Part shown: one piece after another, positions 1 to 6,211 of the stretch | How positions within the stretch are numbered: the stretch's first letter is position 1 | Layout: each line of letters begins with the position of its first letter | Assembly: GCA_020443945.1 (NCBI GenBank) | Contig: JAIZWN010000120.1 | Coordinates: 1 to 7,161, forward strand | Direction of reading: 5' to 3' | DNA from: Candidatus Thiosymbion ectosymbiont of Robbea hypermnestra | GTDB taxonomy: Bacteria; Pseudomonadota; Gammaproteobacteria; Chromatiales; Chromatiaceae | DNA: 7,161 nucleotides | Translations under genes and position numbers: made by a program | The notes under the pieces: generated by a model | Seen by the model: the letters and a program-made list of their open reading frames with translations, nothing else | Told to the model about the DNA's origin: nothing | Database searches by the model: none

Positions 1-49
1 CAAAAACCACTCCTCATGCCCGCGCCTCTACCCATCCTACACGCCAAAG

Positions 50-90
50 CCCCTCGCCCCTGGCGGGAGAGGGGTGGGTGGGAGAGGGGG
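50..90. repeat. G-rich palindromic element with G-quadruplex potential
   Basis: CCCCTC at 50-55 pairs with GAGGGG at 69-74, and CCC at 57-59 pairs with GGG at 65-67 around a CTGGC loop. This is the shape of the dispersed intergenic palindromes common in GC-rich proteobacteria. The right half continues into five G-runs (65-67, 71-74, 76-78, 80-82, 86-90) separated by 3, 1, 1 and 3 bases, which fits a G-quadruplex motif on the + strand. It lies about 100 bp upstream of the glycosyltransferase start. Whether it is functional or only a dispersed repeat cannot be told from one copy. I see no other supportable element in 1-186. Confidence 0.5.
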
Positions 91-186
91 AATCAATGGC
101 TTCACTCCGAGACGGTTAATGACTCCATACCAAGCAACATCAATGGGCTGGTTTTTAGACAGCCTCTTAAATATTAACCACCACCC

Positions 187-1347
187 ATGAAAATTGTCGT
201 CTACTGCCAACACGTATTAGGTATCGGTCATCTCTTCCGCACGCTCGAAATCTGCCGCGCCCTTGACAGCCATGACGTAATCTTTGTGACCGGTGGACCG
301 CATGTGGACATACCTGCGTTGCCCCATGTGCGCCGTGTATGCCTTCCCGGGCTCCAAATGAACCGAGTGTTTCAGGACCTGCGCCCCACGGATCGCGGCA
401 AAAACCTACACAATGTCAGGAGGCAACGCAAAGAAACCTTGTTATCGCTGATCCGGGAGGAAGCGCCGGACGTTTTCCTTGTGGAACTGTATCCGTTTGG
501 CAGAGAAAATTTCTGGTTCGAGATCGATCCGGTGCTGGACGGCATGCGACGACGTGTTCTGCCACAAGCTAAAGTAGTTTGCAGCCTCAGAGACATCCTG
601 GTGGAAAAGACTAACGCGGCCGATTATGAAGCACGGGTTGTACGAACGCTGAATCGTTTTTTTGATGCTCTTTTTATACACGCGGATCCTAAACTGGTCA
701 GATTGGAGGAGACCTTTTCCCGTTATGCGGACATCGGCGTTCCGGTAGATTACACCGGCTATGTAACACCAGCTCCGTCCGCTGGGGCAAGGCAGCGGGT
801 CAGGCGCCAAATGGGTATCAGCCCGGACGACCATCTGGTGGTAGCCAGCGCGGGAGGTGGAAAAGTCGGTGGGGATCTGCTCGCAGCCGTTTTAAAGGCT
901 GTACCCCAAATGGCGCGTAACCGTCGCATTCACCTCCTTGTTTTCACTGGACCCTATCTCTCCAGATACGATTTTGAGTATCTGCAAGCCTTGGCCGGGC
1001 CCGGGACTCGGGTTCAGCGATTCACGGATGTATTCCCGGATTTCCTGGCTGCGGCGGATCTTTCCATCAGCATGGCCGGATACAATACCAGCATGAATCT
1101 GCTTGCCGCTCAAACAAAGGCTCTAGTGTGGCCATTTCCACAAAACCGCGAGCAGGGGCTTCGGACTCGTCGCCTCGCTGATATAGGAATGTTAGCTATG
1201 CTTGCGGATAAAGACCTTGAGCCTTGTCACCTCGCCGAACGCATAGATTACGCCCTATCACAAAAAGGGGCGCCACGGACAGAGCTTGACTTAAATGGCG
1301 CGGCCACCACGGCAAGGCTGCTGGGAACGGGTATCAAACCCTGCTGA
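187..1347 (+). CDS. MurG-like glycosyltransferase (COG4671-type)
   Basis: A predicted cytoplasmic glycosyltransferase of the GT-B fold, with a C-terminal half of the glycosyltransferase family 28 type. The start has the expected MurG-like motif: a short beta strand (KIVVYCQ), then GIGHLFR at about residues 12-18. The C-terminal half has SMAGYNT at about 295-301 and the nucleotide-sugar-binding REQGLRTRR segment, with E322 and Q323, as in the family. There is no signal peptide or membrane segment. Donor and acceptor are unknown; relatives often sit in polysaccharide or exopolysaccharide regions, but no such neighbour is visible here. No good Shine-Dalgarno precedes the ATG, yet the family N-terminus begins exactly there. 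The last residues (about GTGIKPC) are read out of frame through the 5' end of an antitoxin remnant, so the native C-terminus has probably been replaced by a few junk residues. The family core appears complete. Confidence 0.85.
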   Translation: MKIVVYCQHVLGIGHLFRTLEICRALDSHDVIFVTGGPHVDIPALPHVRRVCLPGLQMNRVFQDLRPTDRGKNLHNVRRQRKETLLSLIREEAPDVFLVELYPFGRENFWFEIDPVLDGMRRRVLPQAKVVCSLRDILVEKTNAADYEARVVRTLNRFFDALFIHADPKLVRLEETFSRYADIGVPVDYTGYVTPAPSAGARQRVRRQMGISPDDHLVVASAGGGKVGGDLLAAVLKAVPQMARNRRIHLLVFTGPYLSRYDFEYLQALAGPGTRVQRFTDVFPDFLAAADLSISMAGYNTSMNLLAAQTKALVWPFPQNREQGLRTRRLADIGMLAMLADKDLEPCHLAERIDYALSQKGAPRTELDLNGAATTARLLGTGIKPC

Positions 1348-1478
1348 AGTCGTACATCAGCGAGGGACTGCGGCGGGACGAGGCGGAATTCTCGGGTACC
1401 CGGACGACCCGGCTGATCGAGGCGCTACGGCGGCACGGTGTGCCGGCGGAGGTGCTGGATGAGTTGGCGGCGAAGTAG
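1317..1478 (+). pseudogene. 3' fragment of a ribbon-helix-helix (CopG/BrnA-like) antitoxin gene
   Basis: In the frame ending at TAG 1476-1478, the sequence reads AGNGYQTLLKSYISEG and then LRRDEAEF...TRLIEALRRHGVPAEVLDELAAK. The GxGYQTLLK segment is the typical second half of ribbon-helix-helix antitoxins of the CopG/BrnA type, and the basic, Leu/Ala-rich tail fits the C-terminus of such proteins. No start codon or N-terminal half exists: upstream, the frame enters the out-of-frame glycosyltransferase gene. The fragment overlaps the last ten or so codons of that gene, so a deletion or insertion joined them near 1311-1325. No toxin gene is next to it. The exact family is from memory and needs a profile search; that it is a broken 3' gene end is well supported. 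Confidence 0.6.
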
Positions 1479-1490
1479 CGCCTACGGCGC
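1475..1490 (+). repeat. Small GTAG-preceded hairpin
   Basis: GCGCC at 1478-1482 and GGCGC at 1486-1490 form a perfect 5-bp stem around TAC, directly preceded by GTAG (1475-1478, sharing one base). A GTAG-headed hairpin is the general form of REP sequences mobilised by RAYT transposases, but this one is very short and overlaps the stop of the antitoxin fragment. It could be chance. Confidence 0.2.
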
Positions 1491-1503
1491 ATTCTGCTAG
1501 ACT

Positions 1504-1530
1504 AAAAGGCCCGCACAAGCGGGCCTTTTC
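1504..1530 (+). terminator. Rho-independent terminator
   Basis: AAAAGGCCCGC (1504-1514) and GCGGGCCTTTT (1519-1529) form a perfect 11-bp inverted repeat around an ACAA loop. The stem is GC-rich and ends in TTTT; because of the A-tract on the left it could also act on the opposite strand. It lies 26 bp after the antitoxin fragment and was probably the terminator of that lost operon. It now ends the glycosyltransferase transcript and separates it from the NLR/HEPN block, which begins only 32 bp further on. Confidence 0.88.
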
Positions 1531-1562
1531 TGTACTGGCCTCTGAATACCGGTGTTGCCACC

Positions 1563-1862
1563 ATGAGAGAAAGAGAGCGAGAAGAAAACAAGCGACTTGA
1601 ATTCCAGCTGCGTAAGGACCAACCCGAGTTTGTCAAGAACTTCTACTGCGAGTTCGATGAAGACCTGGACGGCGATCCGGCGGTATGGGTTTGGATTGTT
1701 GTCGGAGACAATGAAGTCGAATCCGATGACTTCCCAGAGCACTTGAAAGCCACGAGGAGCTGGATTTCAACCGCGCTTTCGAAAACGGACGTCGAGCGCT
1801 GGCCCTACATGTGGTTCCGCTCCGAATCCGAGGTCGATGCAACCGAACTGTGCACACCATGA
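1563..1862 (+). CDS. 99-aa protein homologous to the C-terminal module of the downstream NACHT-LRR protein
   Basis: From residue 11 on, this small protein aligns without gaps to the last 89 residues of the NACHT-LRR protein (62 of 89 identical by eye). Shared blocks include QLRKDQPEFVKNF, EDLDGDP, TRSWISTALS and ERWP.M.FR.ESEVD. The first ten residues are highly charged (MREREREENK) and may form a short helix. It has no transmembrane segment and no nucleotidyltransferase motif, so it is not an MNT partner. Its stop overlaps the start of the HEPN-like gene as ATGA, the same arrangement as in the second unit, which implies translational coupling. The start is the first ATG after the terminator and lacks a clear Shine-Dalgarno. 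It is either a genuine free-standing partner of the HEPN protein, possibly antitoxin-like, or the 3' end of a deleted NLR gene. The intact frame and conserved coupling favour expression, but a remnant cannot be excluded. Confidence 0.6.
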   Translation: MREREREENKRLEFQLRKDQPEFVKNFYCEFDEDLDGDPAVWVWIVVGDNEVESDDFPEHLKATRSWISTALSKTDVERWPYMWFRSESEVDATELCTP

Positions 1863-2380
1863 GCCTGTCCCAAGACCTTCTGGCGCAGGCGCGGCTCCTT
1901 GCGACAAAGGAACCGACGCGTCCTAAAGACGCTAGTTTACGGCGAGCCGTTTCAACCGCTTACTACGCCCTCTTTCACCTGCTGACGGACGAAGCCAGCC
2001 GATTTCTGATCAGTGGCTCCGAGCGGGACCCGCTACGCAATCTCTTGACCCGAGGCTTTACCCACTCGGAAATGGGTCGCGTGGCCAAGGCATTCTCGTC
2101 TGGCTATGGCGGACTGGCCCCATATATCCAACACATCCTTCCGGCAACCACCGAATTTCCTGCGCAACTGAGGGCTGTAGCGGCTGCTTTCCATGAGCTT
2201 CAAAAAGCTCGACACATCGCGGATTACGATGTGTCTCATCGTTTGACTCGTGATATGGCCCTCGTTCTGGTTCGAAGCGCCGAATCCGCTTTCGCCGACT
2301 GGGAAAAAATCCGTACCCACGAGGCCGCCCGCATCTTTCTTGTCGCCTTATTGATGAATGAGAAGTGGAAACGACGTTAA
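1859..2380 (+). CDS. HEPN-like helical protein, copy 1 (candidate effector or toxin)
   Basis: A 173-aa, all-helical soluble protein. Near the N-terminus it has ASLRRAVSTAYYALFHLL (residues 25-42), and later RHIADYD (118-124). These match the SRAYYA..H and R..ADY landmarks of HEPN proteins of the UPF0332/PF05168 type. Many HEPN proteins are RNase toxins in toxin-antitoxin and phage-defence loci. The canonical R-x4-6-H catalytic motif is not obvious: the nearest candidates are RGFTH (65-69) and RH at 118-119, so nuclease activity is uncertain. The frame is open upstream to an ATG at 1811, but ATG 1859 is chosen because it aligns with the start of copy 2 (MSL.QDLL) and forms the ATGA overlap with the preceding gene. 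The stop lies 4 bp before the likely start of the NACHT-LRR gene, so the two are probably cotranscribed. Confidence 0.75.
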   Translation: MSLSQDLLAQARLLATKEPTRPKDASLRRAVSTAYYALFHLLTDEASRFLISGSERDPLRNLLTRGFTHSEMGRVAKAFSSGYGGLAPYIQHILPATTEFPAQLRAVAAAFHELQKARHIADYDVSHRLTRDMALVLVRSAESAFADWEKIRTHEAARIFLVALLMNEKWKRR

Positions 2381-2384
2381 AGAC

Positions 2385-5300
2385 ATGACCCTCCTCGAAA
2401 CCCTGATCACGGGCGTCGGCGCCGCCGTCGCCAAAGCGACCCTCAAGCTGTGGCTCAAGGACCCGGAGCTCGCCGCCGGCGCCGGTGAGCTGAGCGGATT
2501 TCTGATCAAAAAGATCCCCGATCTTCTCAGACGGAACGATACCCAGACCCTGTTCGACCAGAAGATCCGCGATCTGGCGGGCGACAGCATCCACAAGGTC
2601 CTGCGCCAGGCAGCCGGCGACATCCCGGAGGAACGCCTGGGCCTGATCGCCAACGCCGCCGGCGAGACCCTGGCGCGCACCCCCATCGATGCCCGGATAC
2701 TGGTCGCGCACAACCTCGACGACGACGCCCTGGTCGAGTATTTCCTGAGCCAAACCGGCGCCGCTGGCGGCAATCCGGCACTGGCCGGACGGGACCCGGA
2801 CAACCGCCTGTTCACGGCGGCCGAACAGGAGATCTACCGCCGCATCCTCTCCCACGCCTCCCAGCTCATCGTCGACATGGCCTCGCGCTTCCCGCGCTTC
2901 GAGGAACGGGTAACCGCCGAGCTGCTCCAGCGCATCGGCAACATGGCACAGCAGGTCATCGAGGGCATCAACCGCGTCGTCCTCGACCAAGCGGACGCCT
3001 TCGAGGCCGATTACCGCAACGCCTGTGTACGCCGATACGACCAGCTCGAGCTCTTCGGGGTCGACCTGCACGGGACCAACAAGCGATACAACCTCAGCAT
3101 CGCCTACGTCACCCTCATGGTCGAGCGTTCCCATTCTCACGCCGGCTCCGGGCAGAGCCGCGACTCGATCCCGGCCGATCGGGCCCTCGCCGCGCACTCG
3201 CGGCTGTTCATCCGCGGCCCCGCCGGCTCCGGCAAGACGACCCTGCTGCAATGGTTCGCGGTCTTCGCCGCCGCGCGGCGTCTGGAGGGCGATCTAGCGC
3301 CCTTCAACGAATGCGTGCCCTTTCTGATCAAGCTGCGCCACTTTTCCGAGACCCCGCTCCCCGCACCCGAGGAATTTCCTCACCAGGCGTTGCGCGCCCC
3401 CGGCGATCGGACCCCGGCCAATTGGGTCCATGACCGGCTCATGTCCGGCCAGGCGCTGGTTCTGGTCGATGGGCTCGATGAGGCATCGGAAAGACAGCGA
3501 CAAGAGGTCCGCGCCTGGCTGCGGGATCTGATCGGCGCGTTTCCCAAGGCCCGCTATCTGGTTACCTCCCGCCCCCATGCCGCCGAGGAGGGCTGGCTCG
3601 ACGCCGACGCATTCGTCGACGCCGAGTTCCAGGACATGGCCCGTAGCGACATCCACGCCTTCATCGCGCATTGGCACCAGGCGGTGGCCCACGGCCTGCG
3701 TGACGCAGAAGAAAAGGCCAAGGTCCTGGCGCTGACCGACTCCCTGAAGGCCAAGCTCGGCCAGAGCGCCGCCATCCATCGCCTTGCCACCAACCCCCTG
3801 TTGTGCGCCCTGCTGTGCGCCCTGCATCGGCAGCGGGTCAAGAATCTCCCCTCCGACCGCATCCAGCTCTATGGCTCCTGCATCGACATGTTCTTCCGGC
3901 GTGACGAGGAGCGGGAGATCGCCGCGACCGATTACCTGGCCCTTTCGGATCGGCAGAAGGAGAGCCTGCTCCAGGATCTCGCCTGGTGGATGATCCGTAA
4001 CGGGAAGACGACGGCCACGCCGGAGGAGGCCGGGAACCGATTCGAACGGGCCTACCAACGGCTGCGTGGCGACAAGCCACCGGGAACGGGGGAAGACGTC
4101 ATGCGGCTCTTCCTGCACCGGATCGGGATCATCCGCGAACTGGTCCACCAGAAGATCGGTTTTCCCCACCACACCTTCCAGGAATACCTGGCCGCCAAGG
4201 GGGCGATCGAAGAAGACGACCTGGACCTGCTGGTGCAGCAGGCACAAGACATCCAGTGGCGGGAGGTCGTCATTCTGGCCACGGGCCTGCTCCCGCCCAG
4301 GCGGGCCGAGTCCCTGCTCCAGGGATTGCTCGATCGCGGCGACCGCGATCCGAAGCACCGACACGCCCTCTATCTGGTGGCGGTGGCCGGTCTCGAGGTC
4401 CTGGTCGCCACCCAGGATGCGGCCTCCAGGATCGAGCAAGAGATCGGGGAGCGGATCGAGCAGATCCTGCCGCCACGGAATCCGACGGACGCCCGGGAAT
4501 TGGCGGCAGCCGGCGACCTGGCCGTGCCCCATCTGACGGATCCCCGCTCGATGCAGGTCGATCAAGCCGCCGCCAGCGTTCGAACCCTGGCCCTGATCGG
4601 TACGGAACAGGCCTACGACGCCCTTGGCCGCTATCTCGACGATGAGCGCGCCGGCGTGCAGCGGCAGATTGTCGCCGCCTACGAGGTTGCCCACGATCCC
4701 AATGCCTATTTCAAAGCCACATTCGCGCGCATGACCAAGATCGACTTCTCGTCGGTGCCTCACCTTTCGGATATCCGCATGCTGGGAACCTGCGTCGACC
4801 TCCAATCGCTCAACCTCCGGGGAACGCAGGTGAGCAACCTGAGTGCCCTGGGTGCCTGCGCCAAGCTGCAATCGCTCTACCTCGGGGGAACGCAAGTGAG
4901 CGACCTGAGTGCCCTGGGCGCCTGCGCCAATCTGCAATCGCTCGACCTCAGCGAAACGCAAGTGAGCGACCTGAGTGCCTTGGGTGCCTGCGCCAAACTG
5001 CAATCGCTCAATCTCCAATGGACGCAAGTGAGCGACTTGAGCCCCCTGAGTGCCTGCGCCAAGCTGCAATCGCTCGACCTCAGTGGAACGCAAGTGAAGG
5101 ATGTGAGCGCCTTGGGTGCTTGCGCCAAGCTGCAATCGCTCGACCTCAGTGGAACGCAAGTGAAGGATGTGAGCGCCTTGGGTGCTTGCGCCGAGCTGCA
5201 ATCACTCGACCTCAGCGGAACACAAGTGAAGGATGTGAGTGCCTTGGTCGCCTGCGCCAAGCTGCAATCACTCGACCTCAGCGGAACGCAAGTGAGCGAC

Positions 5301-5657
5301 CTGAAAGCCCTGGATGCCTGCTCTAATCTGCAATCGCTCAATCTCAAGGGAACGCGAGTGACCTCAAAGCAGCGCGCGGAGAAAGAACGGCTCGAATCCC
5401 AGTTGCGCAAGGACCAACCTGAATTCGTCAAGAATTTCCGCTTCGAGTTCGGTGAAGACCTGGATGGCGATCCAACGGTACGGGTCTGGGTCATTGTCGA
5501 GGACGGTGAAGTCGAAACCGATGACTTTCTGGAGCATGTGGAAACCACGAGAAGCTGGATTTCAACCGCGCTTTCACAGACCCGGATCGAGCGCTGGCCC
5601 CAAATGAGCTTCCGCGCCGAATCCGAGGTCGATCCGGTCACCCTTCAAGTGCTATGA
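2385..5657 (+). CDS. NACHT-LRR protein (bacterial NLR-like STAND ATPase)
   Basis: A predicted cytoplasmic STAND NTPase of 1090 aa. In order: a helical N-terminal region (about 1-225) ending in the LFGVDL segment at 223-228, resembling the NACHT N-terminal helical domains of bacterial NLRs, with no recognisable nuclease, TIR or pore domain; a NACHT domain with Walker A GPAGSGKTT (278-286), Walker B LVLVDGLDE (358-366), TSRP (394-397), NPLLCALLCALH (470-481) and FPHHTFQEYLAA (593-604); a helical HEAT-like stretch (about 605-780); eight full 22-residue LRRs plus a partial ninth (806-about 1000); and a C-terminal module (1002-1090) shared with the upstream 99-aa protein. Bacterial NACHT proteins are known antiphage sensors that oligomerise on ligand binding; that role is inferred here. 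An in-frame ATG at 2358 would add nine residues inside the HEPN 3' end. ATG 2385 is preferred because those bases recur after copy 2, where no NLR follows. Neither start has a strong Shine-Dalgarno. The 3' end overlaps HEPN copy 2 by ATGA. Confidence 0.9.
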   Translation: MTLLETLITGVGAAVAKATLKLWLKDPELAAGAGELSGFLIKKIPDLLRRNDTQTLFDQKIRDLAGDSIHKVLRQAAGDIPEERLGLIANAAGETLARTPIDARILVAHNLDDDALVEYFLSQTGAAGGNPALAGRDPDNRLFTAAEQEIYRRILSHASQLIVDMASRFPRFEERVTAELLQRIGNMAQQVIEGINRVVLDQADAFEADYRNACVRRYDQLELFGVDLHGTNKRYNLSIAYVTLMVERSHSHAGSGQSRDSIPADRALAAHSRLFIRGPAGSGKTTLLQWFAVFAAARRLEGDLAPFNECVPFLIKLRHFSETPLPAPEEFPHQALRAPGDRTPANWVHDRLMSGQALVLVDGLDEASERQRQEVRAWLRDLIGAFPKARYLVTSRPHAAEEGWLDADAFVDAEFQDMARSDIHAFIAHWHQAVAHGLRDAEEKAKVLALTDSLKAKLGQSAAIHRLATNPLLCALLCALHRQRVKNLPSDRIQLYGSCIDMFFRRDEEREIAATDYLALSDRQKESLLQDLAWWMIRNGKTTATPEEAGNRFERAYQRLRGDKPPGTGEDVMRLFLHRIGIIRELVHQKIGFPHHTFQEYLAAKGAIEEDDLDLLVQQAQDIQWREVVILATGLLPPRRAESLLQGLLDRGDRDPKHRHALYLVAVAGLEVLVATQDAASRIEQEIGERIEQILPPRNPTDARELAAAGDLAVPHLTDPRSMQVDQAAASVRTLALIGTEQAYDALGRYLDDERAGVQRQIVAAYEVAHDPNAYFKATFARMTKIDFSSVPHLSDIRMLGTCVDLQSLNLRGTQVSNLSALGACAKLQSLYLGGTQVSDLSALGACANLQSLDLSETQVSDLSALGACAKLQSLNLQWTQVSDLSPLSACAKLQSLDLSGTQVKDVSALGACAKLQSLDLSGTQVKDVSALGACAELQSLDLSGTQVKDVSALVACAKLQSLDLSGTQVSDLKALDACSNLQSLNLKGTRVTSKQRAEKERLESQLRKDQPEFVKNFRFEFGEDLDGDPTVRVWVIVEDGEVETDDFLEHVETTRSWISTALSQTRIERWPQMSFRAESEVDPVTLQVL
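4800..5393 (+). repeat. 66-bp tandem repeats encoding leucine-rich repeats
   Basis: Eight complete 66-bp units start at 4800, 4866, 4932, 4998, 5064, 5130, 5196 and 5262, with a degenerate ninth from 5328. Each encodes about LQSLDLSGTQVSDLSALGACAK, the SDS22/internalin-like 22-residue LRR type. Units 5 and 6 (5064-5195) differ at one base of 66, in the final codon (AAG versus GAG), and unit 7 is a close relative, whereas units 1-4 are more diverged. The most variable residues are the two after the LxL strand (RG, GG, SE, QW, SG, KG) and the D/N-L/V-S/K positions. The pattern shows recent duplication or gene conversion inside the array and predicts copy-number variation between strains. Confidence 0.93.
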
Positions 5658-6178
5658 GTTTGCCCCAAGATCTTCTGGAGCTAGCGTGGCTTCTCGCGAA
5701 GAACAATCCACAGTGTCCCCAGGACGCCAGCCTGCGCCGAGCCGTTTCGACCGCTTACTATGCCCTCTTCCACCTTTTGACAGACGAGGCCAGTCGGTTT
5801 CTGATCAGCAGTGGCCCCGATTGGGACCCGCTACGCAACCTCGTGGCGCGAGGCTTTGATCACTCGGAGATGAGTGGCATCGCGAAGGCATTCTCGTCGG
5901 GCTATGGCGCACTACCCCAGCATATCCAGGGCGTTATTCCAGAAGCCCCCGGGTATCCCAAGGAGCTGAGTAAAGTAGCCGATGCCTTTTATGACCTTCA
6001 AACGTGTCGGCACCTGGCAGACTATGATAGGTTTTACCGTCTGACCCGTGAAGAAACCTTCACCCTTGTTCGGCGTGCCGAATCTGCCTTCGCCGATTGG
6101 CAAAAAATCCGTACCCACAAGGCTGCCCGCACTTTTCTCGTTGCCTTATTGATGGATAAGAAGTGGAAACGACGTTAA
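5654..6178 (+). CDS. HEPN-like helical protein, copy 2 (candidate effector of the NLR)
   Basis: This 174-aa paralogue of copy 1 is about 68% identical by eye, with one single-residue indel near residue 54. The block DASLRRAVSTAYYALFHLL (24-42) and the following TDEASRFLIS are identical between the copies, as are ESAFADW and the KWKRR end. RHLADYD (119-125) is conserved; the middle segment (about 85-105) varies most. The start codon overlaps the NACHT-LRR stop as ATGA, so translation is probably coupled and stoichiometry fixed to the sensor. The canonical HEPN R-x4-6-H motif is again absent, with RGFDH (66-70) the nearest. It is the last gene of the block: no gene follows on this strand before the palindrome and the HdrB-like gene. 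It most likely serves as an effector or partner of the NLR, but an inhibitory or structural role is possible. Confidence 0.75.
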   Translation: MSLPQDLLELAWLLAKNNPQCPQDASLRRAVSTAYYALFHLLTDEASRFLISSGPDWDPLRNLVARGFDHSEMSGIAKAFSSGYGALPQHIQGVIPEAPGYPKELSKVADAFYDLQTCRHLADYDRFYRLTREETFTLVRRAESAFADWQKIRTHKAARTFLVALLMDKKWKRR

Positions 6179-6211
6179 AGATCGTACCCATTCCGGCTCA
6201 TCTCCGCGAGA

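Noticed and set aside
151..180. Promoter before the glycosyltransferase (TTAGAC and TATTAA)
   Set aside because: The spacing of 11 bp between the two hexamer-like sequences is too short for a sigma-70 promoter.
442..834. Minus-strand frame of 130 codons inside the glycosyltransferase gene
   Set aside because: Lies wholly within a recognisable family gene and has no independent motif or ribosome binding site.
1506..1562. LRR remnant upstream of the 99-codon gene (in-frame LNTGVA resembling LNLKGTRV)
   Set aside because: Only a few residues match, and the frame runs through the terminator hairpin; too weak to call.
1811..1858. N-terminal extension of HEPN copy 1 to ATG 1811
   Set aside because: The extension overlaps the conserved end of the 99-aa protein in another frame, and copy 2 starts at the position equivalent to 1859.
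2058..3251. Minus-strand frame of 397 codons over HEPN copy 1 and the NLR N-terminus
   Set aside because: Spans two sense genes, has low-complexity Gly/Val/Asp-rich sequence typical of antisense GC-rich frames, and no recognisable motif.
3294..5201. Long minus-strand frame (635 codons) antisense to the NACHT-LRR gene
   Set aside because: Its repeated QLGA.TQGAHILHLRS.EVERL pattern is just the LRR array read backwards; the sense strand has unmistakable NACHT and LRR motifs.
4800..5393. CRISPR-like periodic repeat
   Set aside because: The 66-bp units are contiguous with no spacers and encode in-frame leucine-rich repeats.
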